A stretch of 64,000 nucleotides of DNA. Origin: Sporosarcina sp. BI001-red (GTDB taxonomy: Bacteria > Bacillota > Bacilli > Bacillales_A > Planococcaceae). Under the pieces are notes generated by a model. It was not told the origin of the DNA, searched no databases, and was given only the letters and a program-made list of their open reading frames with translations. A program made the translations under genes and the position numbers. Location: the NCBI RefSeq assembly GCF_003384035.1, contig NZ_QQAK01000010.1, positions 186,001-250,000 of the forward strand. Reading direction: 5' to 3'. This document shows positions 33,885 through 43,185 of this stretch, in pieces (the first letter of the stretch is position 1; each line of letters begins with the position of its first letter).

Positions 33885-34470
33885 AGTGCTGACAAACTAT
33901 CTCGTTCAGTATGGCAATATCGTCATTTTTATTCTATTGTTCTTTGGGATCGTTGGGATTCCTTCACCGGAAGAATCACTTATTTTTTTGATTGGAGTTC
34001 TGATTGCGCAACATCAGCTCCATTTGGTACCTTCTGCTATGGCTGCCGTCTCAGGTGCATTCACGGGCATGTTGACCGCTTACGCGGGAGGTCGATTCAT
34101 CGGATACCCCTTGTTGCATAAAGTGGGGAAATTCATCGGTCTAACGAAGGAGCGTTGGGAGCGCGCGGAGCAATCGTTTAAACGGAGACGTAAACGAACA
34201 GTCGTATTAGGGTTTTACATGCCGGGAATCCGGCAGATTAGTCCATACTTTGCAGGATTGACAGCCATGCCTTTCTATCAGTTCATCGGGCTAGCTCTCT
34301 TTGGAACACTCCTTTGGGTGATGCCTTTTCTGATTGCAGGTTTTGTGCTAGGCCGTTCGTTCCATGTCAATCCAAGTTACGCTCCCCTCGTAGGTGTGTT
34401 TTTCTTAGTGGTCATGTTAGGCTGGTTCCTCTTGAAAAAAGTCAAGTCGAAGAAAACAGTAGAAGACTGA
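33874..34470 (+). CDS. DedA-family membrane protein
   Basis: Polytopic membrane protein of 198 aa with the DedA/SNARE-associated domain: the re-entrant GIPSPEESLIFLIGVL segment, the GMLTAYAGGRFIGY block and the RTVVLGFYMPGIRQISPYFAG block with conserved arginine. Family members flip polyprenyl phosphate or phospholipids. It is translationally coupled to the deacetylase upstream (11-nt overlap) and 27 nt before the glycosyltransferase, suggesting lipid recycling or flipping in the same pathway. Confidence 0.9.
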   Translation: MSIEVLTNYLVQYGNIVIFILLFFGIVGIPSPEESLIFLIGVLIAQHQLHLVPSAMAAVSGAFTGMLTAYAGGRFIGYPLLHKVGKFIGLTKERWERAEQSFKRRRKRTVVLGFYMPGIRQISPYFAGLTAMPFYQFIGLALFGTLLWVMPFLIAGFVLGRSFHVNPSYAPLVGVFFLVVMLGWFLLKKVKSKKTVED

Positions 34471-34497
34471 AAAACGTGTACTTGGGAGGTGCGAAAG

Positions 34498-35676
34498 ATG
34501 AAGAAGATCTTGTTTTTTCCGCATTTGCAAATGCAATCAGGACATCATCAGGCGGCGGAAGCACTAATGGATTTGGTTCAGCAGCGGTATCCTGACGCTG
34601 AAGTGAAAAAAATTGACCTACTGTCGGAAACGAATAAGTTGCTGGAACGAGTCATTACAACAGGCTATATGCAATGGATTAAACTAGCACCTCGTTTGTA
34701 TAGCAAAACCTATAAAAAACTCTATTTCGGCCAACAACCTCTGGACGAACAGTATATTTGGCATCAACCGTTGTTTTTGCATAAATTGAAAAGAATATTG
34801 AAAGAAGAGCAGCCCGATCTCATTTTCTGTACGCACAGTCTGCCTTCCTGCATGCTCAGTAAATTAAAACTTTCCGGCCAATGCCATGTACCCGTAGTGA
34901 ATGTCTACACAGACTTTTTCGTACATGATTACTGGGGACATCGTGGAATTGATGCACATTTCCTGCCGACTCTGGAATCGAAGGATCAGTTGTCGAATGA
35001 TCCGAACGTACCTGGACAGCTGATTGTCACGGGAATCCCGGTTCACCGGAAAATCAGACGTCCTGACAGCGATTCTTCAAGTCACCAGAAACATCGTAAA
35101 CCCGTCATTCTTCTAGCAGGTGGAAATAGCGGGTTAGGGTGCCCGTCCCAAATGTTCCAAGAACTTGAATATGTAAAGGATTTTCAATTCGTTGTATTGT
35201 GCGGCCATAACGACCGGTTGTATCGTAAAATCGAATCCTGGAAGCTCCCTCATATCACACCATTAGGATACGTATTTTCACGAGAAGAGATGAATGATCT
35301 GTATGAAGCTGCGGATGCCCTCGTCACGAAACCGGGTGGAGTCACAGTGAGCGAAGCGCTTCGCAAGAGGATACCGATGTTCATCCACTCCGCATTGCCT
35401 GGTCAGGAAGAGATGAACTTAGAAACACTGATACCAAAAGGACTGGTCACGCAACTAGTACCAGGTCAACCACTAGGTGATCAGTTGAGGGAGTCATTAT
35501 CTGATAAGCAACGGATGAAAACTTGGCGTAAAGCTATGGATTCATATGCAGCCGAATTGGCATTCCAAACCGATGAAGAGATTATACAGGTCATCGAAGA
35601 ATTACTAGCTCCAATAGATGAAAAAGTTATAGGTAAAACGCCATCTATAAAACGGCGATCGGTAACCGCGACTTGA
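34498..35676 (+). CDS. MGDG synthase/UgtP-type glycosyltransferase
   Basis: GT-B glycosyltransferase of 392 aa related to diacylglycerol galactosyl/glucosyltransferases and MurG. N-terminal MGDG-synthase-like part (residues about 13-170: SGHHQAAEALMDL, VYTDFFVHDYWGH), then a GT28-type C-terminal part with LLAGGNSGLG, the nucleotide-sugar loop VTKPGGVTVSEALRK and PGQEEMN. GGGAGGTG precedes the ATG at 34498. With the deacetylase and DedA genes it implies synthesis and modification of a membrane glycolipid; acceptor and sugar are unknown. Confidence 0.87.
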   Translation: MKKILFFPHLQMQSGHHQAAEALMDLVQQRYPDAEVKKIDLLSETNKLLERVITTGYMQWIKLAPRLYSKTYKKLYFGQQPLDEQYIWHQPLFLHKLKRILKEEQPDLIFCTHSLPSCMLSKLKLSGQCHVPVVNVYTDFFVHDYWGHRGIDAHFLPTLESKDQLSNDPNVPGQLIVTGIPVHRKIRRPDSDSSSHQKHRKPVILLAGGNSGLGCPSQMFQELEYVKDFQFVVLCGHNDRLYRKIESWKLPHITPLGYVFSREEMNDLYEAADALVTKPGGVTVSEALRKRIPMFIHSALPGQEEMNLETLIPKGLVTQLVPGQPLGDQLRESLSDKQRMKTWRKAMDSYAAELAFQTDEEIIQVIEELLAPIDEKVIGKTPSIKRRSVTAT

Positions 35677-35728
35677 GGGGGGCTGCTCCATCAATTGATT
35701 CGTTCGAACTCATAGCTATTTAATTTTG

Positions 35729-35763
35729 AGCCTGCGTGCATCCTTGCATCGTAGGCTTTTTGT
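35729..35763 (+). terminator. Intrinsic terminator
   Basis: AGCCTGCGTGCA/TGCATCGTAGGCT hairpin (mismatches inside) and five T. The following 200 nt up to the protease gene hold no clear feature. Confidence 0.8.
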
Positions 35764-35972
35764 TGTGTGCTCACAGAAAAGGCAACAATCGAATCGATGA
35801 TCTCATATAGGTACATCAATCTCCAGCTAATTCCTTAACAAGGATTTGGTAAGGAAGATCATTAGCGCAATTTAGTGGGGAGAACTAATTTCTCTAACCC
35901 CCCTTTCTAAATCCACTCTATTCGTTGCCGATATACCTAATGAAAATTCAATGCTGAAAGAAGGAAGATAGA

Positions 35973-37796
35973 GTGGGAAAGACACGCTTTTGGTTTACTT
36001 TTGTCGCCGCAATCCTTGTGCTAACTGCCAGTCTGTTATCCGGAAATCCGGTTTTTGCTACTGTAGAAAGGACTCCAGCTCAACCTTCTGTTCCCAATGA
36101 ACCACCGAGTGAGTTGCTCGTACAATATGTAGATATGCCGAGATCGATTGCAACTGTCCCCTCAGTACCTGCCGAAACCGAAAGCATTACGGACATTGCG
36201 CCATCAGTCCAACTTCTCAGATTTGAGACAGCATCCGATATGGAAGAGGCAGCTCTACAATTGGAAAGCCAACCGCTAGTTGAATGGGTTGAACCGAATT
36301 CTGAGCGCACAGTGTCCCTCGTAGTGAATGATCCCTATTATCGCAACCAATGGTGGATTCCCCATGTGAAAGCGCCGAGCTTTTGGAACCTTTCAAGTGA
36401 ACAAGTCAAATCTGCTGTTGTCGCCGTTATCGACTCTGGAATCGATCGTTCAATTCCGGACTTTAAAGGCCGGATTGCTCCAGGAGGGTATAACTTTGTA
36501 GAGAATTCCAGCAATGTAAACGACACGCATGGTCACGGTACGAGTGTCTCAGGAGTTATTGCTTCGGTGATGAATAATCAGTATGGGATTACTGGAATTA
36601 GCGGTCCTTTTGATGTCTCTATTTTGCCACTTAAAACAATTCGTGAAGATGGGACAGGTACGGTTTCTATGAACATACAGGCTATTGACTATGCAATTCA
36701 ACAACATGTCGATGTCATTAATATCAGTCAAGGTGGAGAGACTTCTTCGCTAATCGAAAAAGAAGCGATTCGCCGCGCAGCAGAAGCAGGAATTCTCATT
36801 GTTGCATCTGCAGGAAATGACGCAGAAAAAGGGAATCCGATCATGTATCCAGCAGCATACGAGGAAGTACTTTCTGTCGCATCTGTAAATGAGTTGAATC
36901 ATCACTCTGCTTTTTCTACGTATAACGAAGGAGTCGATATTAGTGCACCTGGAGAAAAGATTGCTACTAATCATCCAGGCGGGCAACTCGTTTACGCATC
37001 CGGGACCTCATTTTCGGCACCGATTGTAGCAGGTGCCGCAGCGATGATCCGAACGGAACTGCCGACTATTAGCCCTGATCAACTGGCAGACCTATTAACA
37101 AGTACATCACATGATTTGGGGACTCCAGGAAAGGATCCATACTATGGCTCAGGCGTTCTAGATATGGAGAAACTAGCAACTGCGATGAGTAAGAAAGTTA
37201 AGGAAGCCAGAGTCATCCATCCATCGGGTATCCAACTGGACCGGAATAACCTGTCGTTGACCGTAGGAAATCCAGCGACACGATCATCTGCTTCACTAAA
37301 AGCAACCATAGTACCGGAGAATTCCACGAACCATGCAGTAACTTGGAAGTCTTCTAATCCATCTGTCGCTTTGGTGGAGGAAACGGGTACTGTCGCAGCA
37401 CAAAGTGAGGGAAAGGCAATTGTTACAGTCACGACCGCAGATGGTGGTTGGAGTGCTTCAGCAACCGTCATAGTTACAAAAGTTGCACCTTTTACTGGTG
37501 ATTTTCCGGATATGAACATCGATGATGCTAAGATCTTTTCCGTGAAATTCAGTACGCCTCTTAAAGCAGATTGGAATTATGCAAAAGATATTGCGATTTC
37601 CCGCAACGCGGATGGAACAGATGTTAGTAGTGGAGTAATCGTAAATTTGGATCCAGGAAATCCTCAAATTCTTTATATAGAACCTTTGGAACGCTGGGAA
37701 CGAGGTACATTCTATCTCACTATCAAAAAAGGTTTGCTTGCAAATTCCGGAAAATCATTGATTCGTGATACGAAACTAAAGTTTATTGTCAACTAA
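35973..37796 (+). CDS. Secreted subtilisin-like serine protease with Ig-like tail
   Basis: Extracellular S8 protease of 607 aa. Signal peptide (about 1-30, cleavage after VFA), a propeptide-like region (about 45-115), then the catalytic domain with Asp154 in AVIDSGID, His188 in HGHGTSVSG and Ser346 in SGTSFSAP, plus the oxyanion Asn in SAGNDAE. From about residue 410 a bacterial Ig-like (Big_2) domain (WKSSNPSVALVEETGTV) and a second Ig-like/SbsA-type module reach the end. GTG start with AAGGAAG upstream. No LPXTG or SLH anchor, so the tail may bind the wall or substrate. Confidence 0.92.
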   Translation: MGKTRFWFTFVAAILVLTASLLSGNPVFATVERTPAQPSVPNEPPSELLVQYVDMPRSIATVPSVPAETESITDIAPSVQLLRFETASDMEEAALQLESQPLVEWVEPNSERTVSLVVNDPYYRNQWWIPHVKAPSFWNLSSEQVKSAVVAVIDSGIDRSIPDFKGRIAPGGYNFVENSSNVNDTHGHGTSVSGVIASVMNNQYGITGISGPFDVSILPLKTIREDGTGTVSMNIQAIDYAIQQHVDVINISQGGETSSLIEKEAIRRAAEAGILIVASAGNDAEKGNPIMYPAAYEEVLSVASVNELNHHSAFSTYNEGVDISAPGEKIATNHPGGQLVYASGTSFSAPIVAGAAAMIRTELPTISPDQLADLLTSTSHDLGTPGKDPYYGSGVLDMEKLATAMSKKVKEARVIHPSGIQLDRNNLSLTVGNPATRSSASLKATIVPENSTNHAVTWKSSNPSVALVEETGTVAAQSEGKAIVTVTTADGGWSASATVIVTKVAPFTGDFPDMNIDDAKIFSVKFSTPLKADWNYAKDIAISRNADGTDVSSGVIVNLDPGNPQILYIEPLERWERGTFYLTIKKGLLANSGKSLIRDTKLKFIVN

Positions 37797-37818
37797 AAAA
37801 TCGAAGTGAATTAGTGGA

Positions 37819-37848
37819 TCGTGTGATTTCTTTCACACGGTTCTTTTA
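37819..37848 (+). terminator. Intrinsic terminator
   Basis: CGTGTGA/TCACACG stem followed by TTCTTTT, 25 nt past the protease stop. Confidence 0.75.
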
Positions 37849-38023
37849 TTTGATCAGAAGTTTAGTCTTGATTGAAGGATGCATCATTTAATGGTCCGCA
37901 AGGCAGGTTTTATAAGTAATCTCTTATGGAACTAAGTTATCCTAATAAAGGAAATGAATACGAATGCAATTATGGAAAAACTTTTCAGCATCATCAATCC
38001 AGTAAAGCCAAGGAAGTAAGCGA

Positions 38024-38040
38024 TTACAATTAATTTGTAA
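38024..38040. promoter_or_regulatory. Palindrome upstream of permease operon
   Basis: TTACAATTAATTTGTAA: perfect 6-bp arms with a 5-nt centre, 35 nt before the -35 box. Position suits an activator site. The rest of the 37849-38074 gap shows nothing recognisable. Confidence 0.4.
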
Positions 38041-38074
38041 ATGACAGAAAAGTCGAAAGGTGTAGAAAAAACTA

Positions 38075-38103
38075 TTTACATATAAAAAAAGAGGTGATAT
38101 ATT
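38075..38103 (+). promoter_or_regulatory. SigA-type promoter
   Basis: TTTACA (38075-38080), 17-nt spacer, TATATT (38098-38103), about 60 nt before the permease start. Confidence 0.65.
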
Positions 38104-38164
38104 AAATATCTCGCATCAGTGGTATTGCGAAATAATAAACAATAACGATTAGGGGATGAGCCCA

Positions 38165-39343
38165 ATGCTTTCAAATCCACTCATAGCAACCGTGTTAATA
38201 CTATCTTTAATTGCCCTCGGTGAATGGCTCTCCATTATTTCAAGAGCAAGAGTTCCGATGCTTCTAACAGCTATGGTTGGGTACTTAGTACTCTCTTGGA
38301 CTGGGATATTCCACACTGACCTTTTAGAAATCTCTCAATTTGCCGCACTCGGTGCAATTCTAATCGGACCGGCGATTGTTCATATGGGAACAATGATTCC
38401 ATTATCCCTCTTGAAGACGCAATACAAAGCTGTCATTATCGCGCTTGGCGGTGTCTTGTTTTCAGGAATTCTAATTTTAATAATCGTTCCATTGATCTTC
38501 GACTACCCTACAGCTGTTGCAGGGGTTGGGCCGATCAGTGGTGGTATCATCGCTCTTCTCGTAACAACTGAAAAGTTGAAAGAAATTGGTTTGACGTCAA
38601 TCGTCATTATTCCGGCTCTCGTTGTCGCGTTCCAAGGTGTGGCAGGTATGCCGCTTGCAATGCATTTCATGAAGAAATACTCAGGTGTCATGCAGCGACA
38701 AATAGACGATGGCACATTTGTTTCAATGACAGGGAAATCTTTTACGGAAGAAGAAGTAGAAGAAAAAGTTGCACCTAAAAAGAAAAGTCCGCTCCGCTCA
38801 AGTGCAGTTCTAAAGTTATTCTTTGTATTTGCCGGTGCCGGAATTGGCGTCATGCTAGGCACAGTAACACCAATCCACTACACACTATGGTGTTTAATAA
38901 TTGGTATCATTGGCCTGAAACTAGGTGTGTTTGAGTCAAGTGAATTGGAACGTGCAAATTCATTTACAATTACAATGATTGGAATCATCTTTGTCGTCAT
39001 CGGATCGATGGCTGGCGTAACTCCAGGTCAGGTGCTAGAAAACCTGCCTGCGATTCTTACCATCCTCGTGATTGGTACGATTGGAATTTCAATCGGCGGA
39101 TATCTTACAGCAAAACTCGTCAAATGGCACCCGTACAAAGGAATGCCAGTTGCGTTGACTGCGTTATTTGGCTTCCCGGGAGACTATATTCTTTGTGAAG
39201 AAGTCAGCCGGAGCTGTGCACGAAACGAGAAAGAAGAAAAGCTGATCTTCAATGAATTGCTTGCACCGATGATTATCGGAGGATTTACGACCGTAACGGT
39301 TGCATCCGTAGTCATTGCAGGTATTTTGATCAATACACTATAA
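38165..39343 (+). CDS. Uncharacterised multi-pass permease
   Basis: Integral membrane protein of 392 aa with about 10-11 hydrophobic segments and one charged central loop (about residues 185-225, rich in Glu and Lys). Glycine-rich segments VAGVGPISGGIIALL and LTALFGFPGDYILC may line a substrate path, the two-halves layout recalling GltS-type carriers, but I cannot name the family. Start at 38165 has AGGGG nine bases upstream; the ATG at 38156 lies too close to it. It is 16 nt before an amidohydrolase, so it probably moves that enzyme's substrate or product. Confidence 0.7.
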   Translation: MLSNPLIATVLILSLIALGEWLSIISRARVPMLLTAMVGYLVLSWTGIFHTDLLEISQFAALGAILIGPAIVHMGTMIPLSLLKTQYKAVIIALGGVLFSGILILIIVPLIFDYPTAVAGVGPISGGIIALLVTTEKLKEIGLTSIVIIPALVVAFQGVAGMPLAMHFMKKYSGVMQRQIDDGTFVSMTGKSFTEEEVEEKVAPKKKSPLRSSAVLKLFFVFAGAGIGVMLGTVTPIHYTLWCLIIGIIGLKLGVFESSELERANSFTITMIGIIFVVIGSMAGVTPGQVLENLPAILTILVIGTIGISIGGYLTAKLVKWHPYKGMPVALTALFGFPGDYILCEEVSRSCARNEKEEKLIFNELLAPMIIGGFTTVTVASVVIAGILINTL

Positions 39344-39359
39344 ACTGGAGGGGTATATT

Positions 39360-40601
39360 ATGACAAAAACAATTATTAAAAATGGACTACTCATCGACGG
39401 AACAGGTACGGAAGCAAAAGTTGGCCAAATTGTGGTAGTTTCGGATAAAAGAATTGACTATGTAGGGGACGAGTCTGGGTATACCGCAACTGGGAATGAA
39501 ACCACAATCGATGCACAAGGCGGGACGATTACTCCAGGATTCATCGACACGCATGTTCATATGATGTTTGAATACTCACCCGTGTCACAGCGTCTGGCTA
39601 CTCCGTTTTCTTACATGTATTATCAAGTCCAAGAGTATTTGAAAACAACGCTAAATGCGGGGGTTACATCAGTTCGTGACGCACTCGGTACCGATCTAGG
39701 AGTGAAGAAAGCTGTCGAAGAAGGTCTGATTTCAGGACCACGGATGCAATTGAGCATCAACGCTCTAACGACTACGGGTGGACACGGTGACGGCTATACC
39801 GTTTCAGGGAATACGCTAGATTTAATGCATTCAGACTATCCCGGCATGCCAAACGGGATGTGTGATGGCGTCGAGGAAGTTCGCAAAAAGACGCGTGAAA
39901 TGCTGCGTGCTGGTGCGGAAGTCATTAAAGTTCACGCAACTGGCGGCGTATTGAGTGCAACGGATCACCCTGAATTCACTCAGTTTTCATTGGAAGAACT
40001 AAAAGTGATTGTGGAAGAAGGAAAGTTCCGCAAAAACACACGCGTTATGGCTCACGCACAAGGTGCGGAAGGGATCAAGAACGCAGTGCGTGCAGGAATT
40101 CACTCGATTGAACACGGGATCTTCATTGACGATGAAGCGATTGAGCTCATGGTCGAAAATGGAACGTTCTTAGTGCCAACATTGCTCGCTCCTGTAGCGG
40201 TTCTCGAAACGGCTGACGAAACGGGAATGCCAGCAAGTGCAGTTCAAAAGTCAAAAGAAGTGATTGATATCCACGTTGCCAGCTTCACAAAAGCGTATAA
40301 AGCAGGCGTGAAAATCGCTATGGGCACAGACGCTGGAGTGTTCAAGCACGGCACGAACTTACGTGAACTTGAACTCATGTGTAACGCAGGAATGACGCCA
40401 ATGGACGCCATCGTTGCGTCAACGAAAACTGCAGCAGAATGTCTCGGTTGGGAAGAAAACGTCGGTACTATCGAAGCCGGCAAATTTGCGGACATCCTTG
40501 TCATCAAAGGGAATCCGTTAGAAGATATCAAGTCATTATCGAATCATGACACGATTCAAGTTGTTATTAAAGACGGCAAAGTAGAAAAAGACATTCGATA
40601 A
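39360..40601 (+). CDS. Metal-dependent amidohydrolase (Xaa-Arg/imidazolonepropionase-like)
   Basis: Cytoplasmic zinc amidohydrolase of 413 aa. Metal motif DTHVHM near residue 60, bridging lysine in VIKVHATGG, histidines in MAHAQG and SIEHGIF, and the final Asp in MGTDAGVFKHG. The layout matches the cluster including prolidase-like and Xaa-Arg/Xaa-Lys carboxypeptidases. GGAGG precedes the ATG. Paired with an unknown permease, so a small peptide or N-acyl amino acid substrate is likely. An imidazolonepropionase role is less likely because the hallmark hut neighbours are missing. Confidence 0.82.
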   Translation: MTKTIIKNGLLIDGTGTEAKVGQIVVVSDKRIDYVGDESGYTATGNETTIDAQGGTITPGFIDTHVHMMFEYSPVSQRLATPFSYMYYQVQEYLKTTLNAGVTSVRDALGTDLGVKKAVEEGLISGPRMQLSINALTTTGGHGDGYTVSGNTLDLMHSDYPGMPNGMCDGVEEVRKKTREMLRAGAEVIKVHATGGVLSATDHPEFTQFSLEELKVIVEEGKFRKNTRVMAHAQGAEGIKNAVRAGIHSIEHGIFIDDEAIELMVENGTFLVPTLLAPVAVLETADETGMPASAVQKSKEVIDIHVASFTKAYKAGVKIAMGTDAGVFKHGTNLRELELMCNAGMTPMDAIVASTKTAAECLGWEENVGTIEAGKFADILVIKGNPLEDIKSLSNHDTIQVVIKDGKVEKDIR

Positions 40602-40612
40602 CCAAACCAACT

Positions 40613-40660
40613 AAAAAGGCTATCCTAGAAGGTCTTACGACTCTTCTAGGATAGCCTTTT
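40613..40660 (+). terminator. Intrinsic terminator
   Basis: Perfect 18-bp stem starting AAAAGGCTATCCTAGAAG with an 11-nt loop and closing TTTT. Confidence 0.9.
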
Positions 40661-40690
40661 AGTAACTCATGAATCGAGGGTTAGACAGTA

Positions 40691-40776
40691 TTGATTTACG
40701 TTACAGGTGGACGCTTTCTGCGGGGGCTTCAGGCTTCGCTAGTCCCTCCGGAGTAGCCACTTTTCACTTCAATCAA
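40691..40776 (-). repeat. Interspersed repeat copy R4, short form
   Basis: About 86 bp in opposite orientation to R1-R3, with ends TTGATT and AATCAA. Core (minus strand) CTACTCCGGAGGGACTAGCG, then GCCCCCGCAG and AAAGCGTCC; the middle part of the longer copies is missing. The following 110 nt show nothing. Confidence 0.78.
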
Positions 40777-40888
40777 CGTGTATTCTTATATTTAGTTATG
40801 AAATTCCCTCTAGAACAATTCATCTTGAAGAAAAAGCTGCCACAGTTATCGGTTTCTAGTGATAATTTGGTAAGACTTTTTCATTACA

Positions 40889-42040
40889 TTAAGCACTAGG
40901 AATCGGATGAGTCGTATCCACCTCAGTAATACGCTCAGAGCTGATCAATACTTTGCTCAGCTTCTCTCGATCCACTTCGTACCCGATGCCATCACCCTTA
41001 GGAACGTGAATGATTCCGTGATCCATAACGATTTCTGGTGTCACGATGTCCTCTTTCCAGTAGTGGGCAGAAGGGGCGGTATCGCCGGGAATCGTGAAGT
41101 TCTTTAATGTCGTGAGCTGGATGTTATGCGCACGGCCGATACCAGTCTCGAGCATCCCGCCGCACCAAACAGGAATTCCTTTCTCTAAGCACAAATCATG
41201 AATCCGCTTAGATTCATACAAACCGCCAACACGTCCGATTTTAATGTTGATGATTTTACAGCTTCCTAGCTCAATCGCCTTGCGTGCATCGTCAAGGGAG
41301 TGGACGCTTTCATCTAAACATACAGGAGTCGTTAGTTCTTGCTGTAAAATACGATGATCGACAATGTCGTCATGGCTTAACGGCTGCTCAATCATTAAGA
41401 GATTCAACGCATCCAGCTTTTTTAAGTGATCGATATCCTCAAGTGTATACGCTGAGTTTGCATCTGCCATCAATGGGATGTCAGGGAATTCCTTGCGTAC
41501 TGCGTTCAGGTATTCTAAATCCGCACTAGGCTTAATCTTCACTTTGATTTTTTTAAAGCCTTCATCCACGAAAGTACGGACCTTTTCAACTAATAGAGCA
41601 GGCGTATCTTGAATGCCGATACTTTTACCAACCGGAATTTCAGTTTGCGTTCCGCCGAGCAATTCAGCAATCGACGTGTTATTTTTCTTTGCGAACACAT
41701 CCCAAATCGCCGTTTCAATTGAAGCTTTTGCAATATTGTTGCGTCGCACAAACGCTAAGCTGTCGTGTACAACGTTTGGATGAGAAATCTCTTGTTTTAA
41801 CAAACGGGGAATGAGAAATTCTTTCAACATGTACACAGCTGTAGCAGTAGTTTCTTCATTATAGTAGGGCTCATTGCTCGTGACGGTTTCGCCCCAACCA
41901 GAAACACCAGATTCATCGATGACTTCGACGAGGCACACGTCTTTATCGACCATTGTGCCGAAACTCGTTGTAAAGGGTGCGATTAAAGAGACTGTCGTAT
42001 GATGTAGAATTACTTCTTTAATATGAACCGATTGCATCAT
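40889..42040 (-). CDS. N-acylamino acid racemase/o-succinylbenzoate synthase family
   Basis: Enolase-superfamily enzyme of 383 aa, clearly of the NSAR/OSBS branch: APFTTSFGT at the start, catalytic lysine pair in KKIKVKIKP, metal ligands in MADANSAY, IEQPL and CLDES, second catalytic lysine in IINIKIGRVGG, and the C-terminal WCGGMLETGIGRAHN and PGDTAPSAHYW. The family racemises N-succinyl or N-acyl amino acids. Not beside menaquinone genes but overlapping by 4 nt an M20 deacylase, so a role in amino acid (D to L) conversion is favoured over menaquinone synthesis. Confidence 0.88.
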   Translation of the reverse strand: MMQSVHIKEVILHHTTVSLIAPFTTSFGTMVDKDVCLVEVIDESGVSGWGETVTSNEPYYNEETTATAVYMLKEFLIPRLLKQEISHPNVVHDSLAFVRRNNIAKASIETAIWDVFAKKNNTSIAELLGGTQTEIPVGKSIGIQDTPALLVEKVRTFVDEGFKKIKVKIKPSADLEYLNAVRKEFPDIPLMADANSAYTLEDIDHLKKLDALNLLMIEQPLSHDDIVDHRILQQELTTPVCLDESVHSLDDARKAIELGSCKIINIKIGRVGGLYESKRIHDLCLEKGIPVWCGGMLETGIGRAHNIQLTTLKNFTIPGDTAPSAHYWKEDIVTPEIVMDHGIIHVPKGDGIGYEVDREKLSKVLISSERITEVDTTHPIPSA

Positions 42041-43170
42041 TCAACATCTCCTTCAGCATGTAGTTTTACAATAGTTGTCATAATATCGATACCGTTATAC
42101 ATCGCATCCCGATCGAATGTCATATTTGGATGATGAAGACCTGGCCCCAGGTCACAGCCTAACCCAATCATCGTAGCCTTCAAATGTGGTTTCTTAATCG
42201 TGTAGAAGTGGAAGTCGTCTCCACCCGGTGTGATAATCGGCTCAATTGTATTTTCTTTTCCCAGGCTTAGTTCAATGGCGCGTTGTGCAATTCTTTGTGC
42301 ATCCGGATCTACACAAGCAGCTGCAATTCCATGTTCATTGGTAACTTTCACACTAGATTCGAATAAGTCATTAGCTGAATCGATGACTGCGTGCACTTTC
42401 CTTTGCAGCTCCTCCATTAGCTCGTTCGTTTGAGCCCTGATGTCGACTGCCAATGATGCATTACCAGGGATGATATTTGTATTCAGTCCGCCAGCTTGAA
42501 AACGAGTAACTTTTGCGGAGTGTGGGATTGTCGGATCCAGATAGATCGTATGGATGGCATTGACCAAGTACGTACCTACCTCTACCGAATTCGAGTTCAA
42601 ATGCGGACGGGCTCCGTGTGCATCGTCTCCGCGTACTTCAATTTCAATCGAACCCGTAGCGCCATGAATAATAGCAGGTGACGCTTTACCATTCTCTGTT
42701 TCCTGAAAAGGACGTAAATGGATGCCATAATAGTAATCAACATCGTCGACAACACCGTGTTCGACGAGCTTCAATGCGCCAGCACCTACTTCTTCAGCAG
42801 GTTGGAAGATGAAGCGAACCCCAATCTTTTCAAGTAGTTCTGGAGAGTCTTTCAACTTCCAAAGCGCCCCCAGCACCATCGTCATATGAGCATCATGTCC
42901 GCACGAATGATTCGCTTGAAGTTTCCCATCGACTTCTTGCCACAGGGCATCCATATCTGCTCTTAATGCAACGATAGGATTGCCTTCATTAAAATTCCCG
43001 ATATCTCCAATGACCCCAGTACAATCATCGAAAACACGCACCTTGCAGCCAGCTTCTTCAAGCTTCTGTTTAATGAATTCTGTCGTCTCGTATTCTTTCC
43101 AGCTCAATTCAGGATTGGCATGTAAATGGGCAAACGTCTCGGTTACTTTGTCTTTGCTAAATGAGGTCAT
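42037..43170 (-). CDS. M20-family amidohydrolase (N-acyl-amino acid deacylase-like)
   Basis: Cytoplasmic M20D metallo-amidohydrolase of 377 aa. Metal-site blocks: ALRADMDAL, NHSCGHDAHM (Cys and His ligands), FQPAEEVGAG and a C-terminal GLHHPNMTFD; a dimerisation domain around residues 180-290. AAAGGAG precedes the ATG. It overlaps the racemase gene by 4 nt and is 15 nt behind the RpiR regulator. It probably removes the acyl group from L-amino acids after racemisation, as in known NSAR gene pairs. Confidence 0.88.
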   Translation of the reverse strand: MTSFSKDKVTETFAHLHANPELSWKEYETTEFIKQKLEEAGCKVRVFDDCTGVIGDIGNFNEGNPIVALRADMDALWQEVDGKLQANHSCGHDAHMTMVLGALWKLKDSPELLEKIGVRFIFQPAEEVGAGALKLVEHGVVDDVDYYYGIHLRPFQETENGKASPAIIHGATGSIEIEVRGDDAHGARPHLNSNSVEVGTYLVNAIHTIYLDPTIPHSAKVTRFQAGGLNTNIIPGNASLAVDIRAQTNELMEELQRKVHAVIDSANDLFESSVKVTNEHGIAAACVDPDAQRIAQRAIELSLGKENTIEPIITPGGDDFHFYTIKKPHLKATMIGLGCDLGPGLHHPNMTFDRDAMYNGIDIMTTIVKLHAEGDVE

Positions 43171-43185
43171 ATGAAAAACTCCTTT

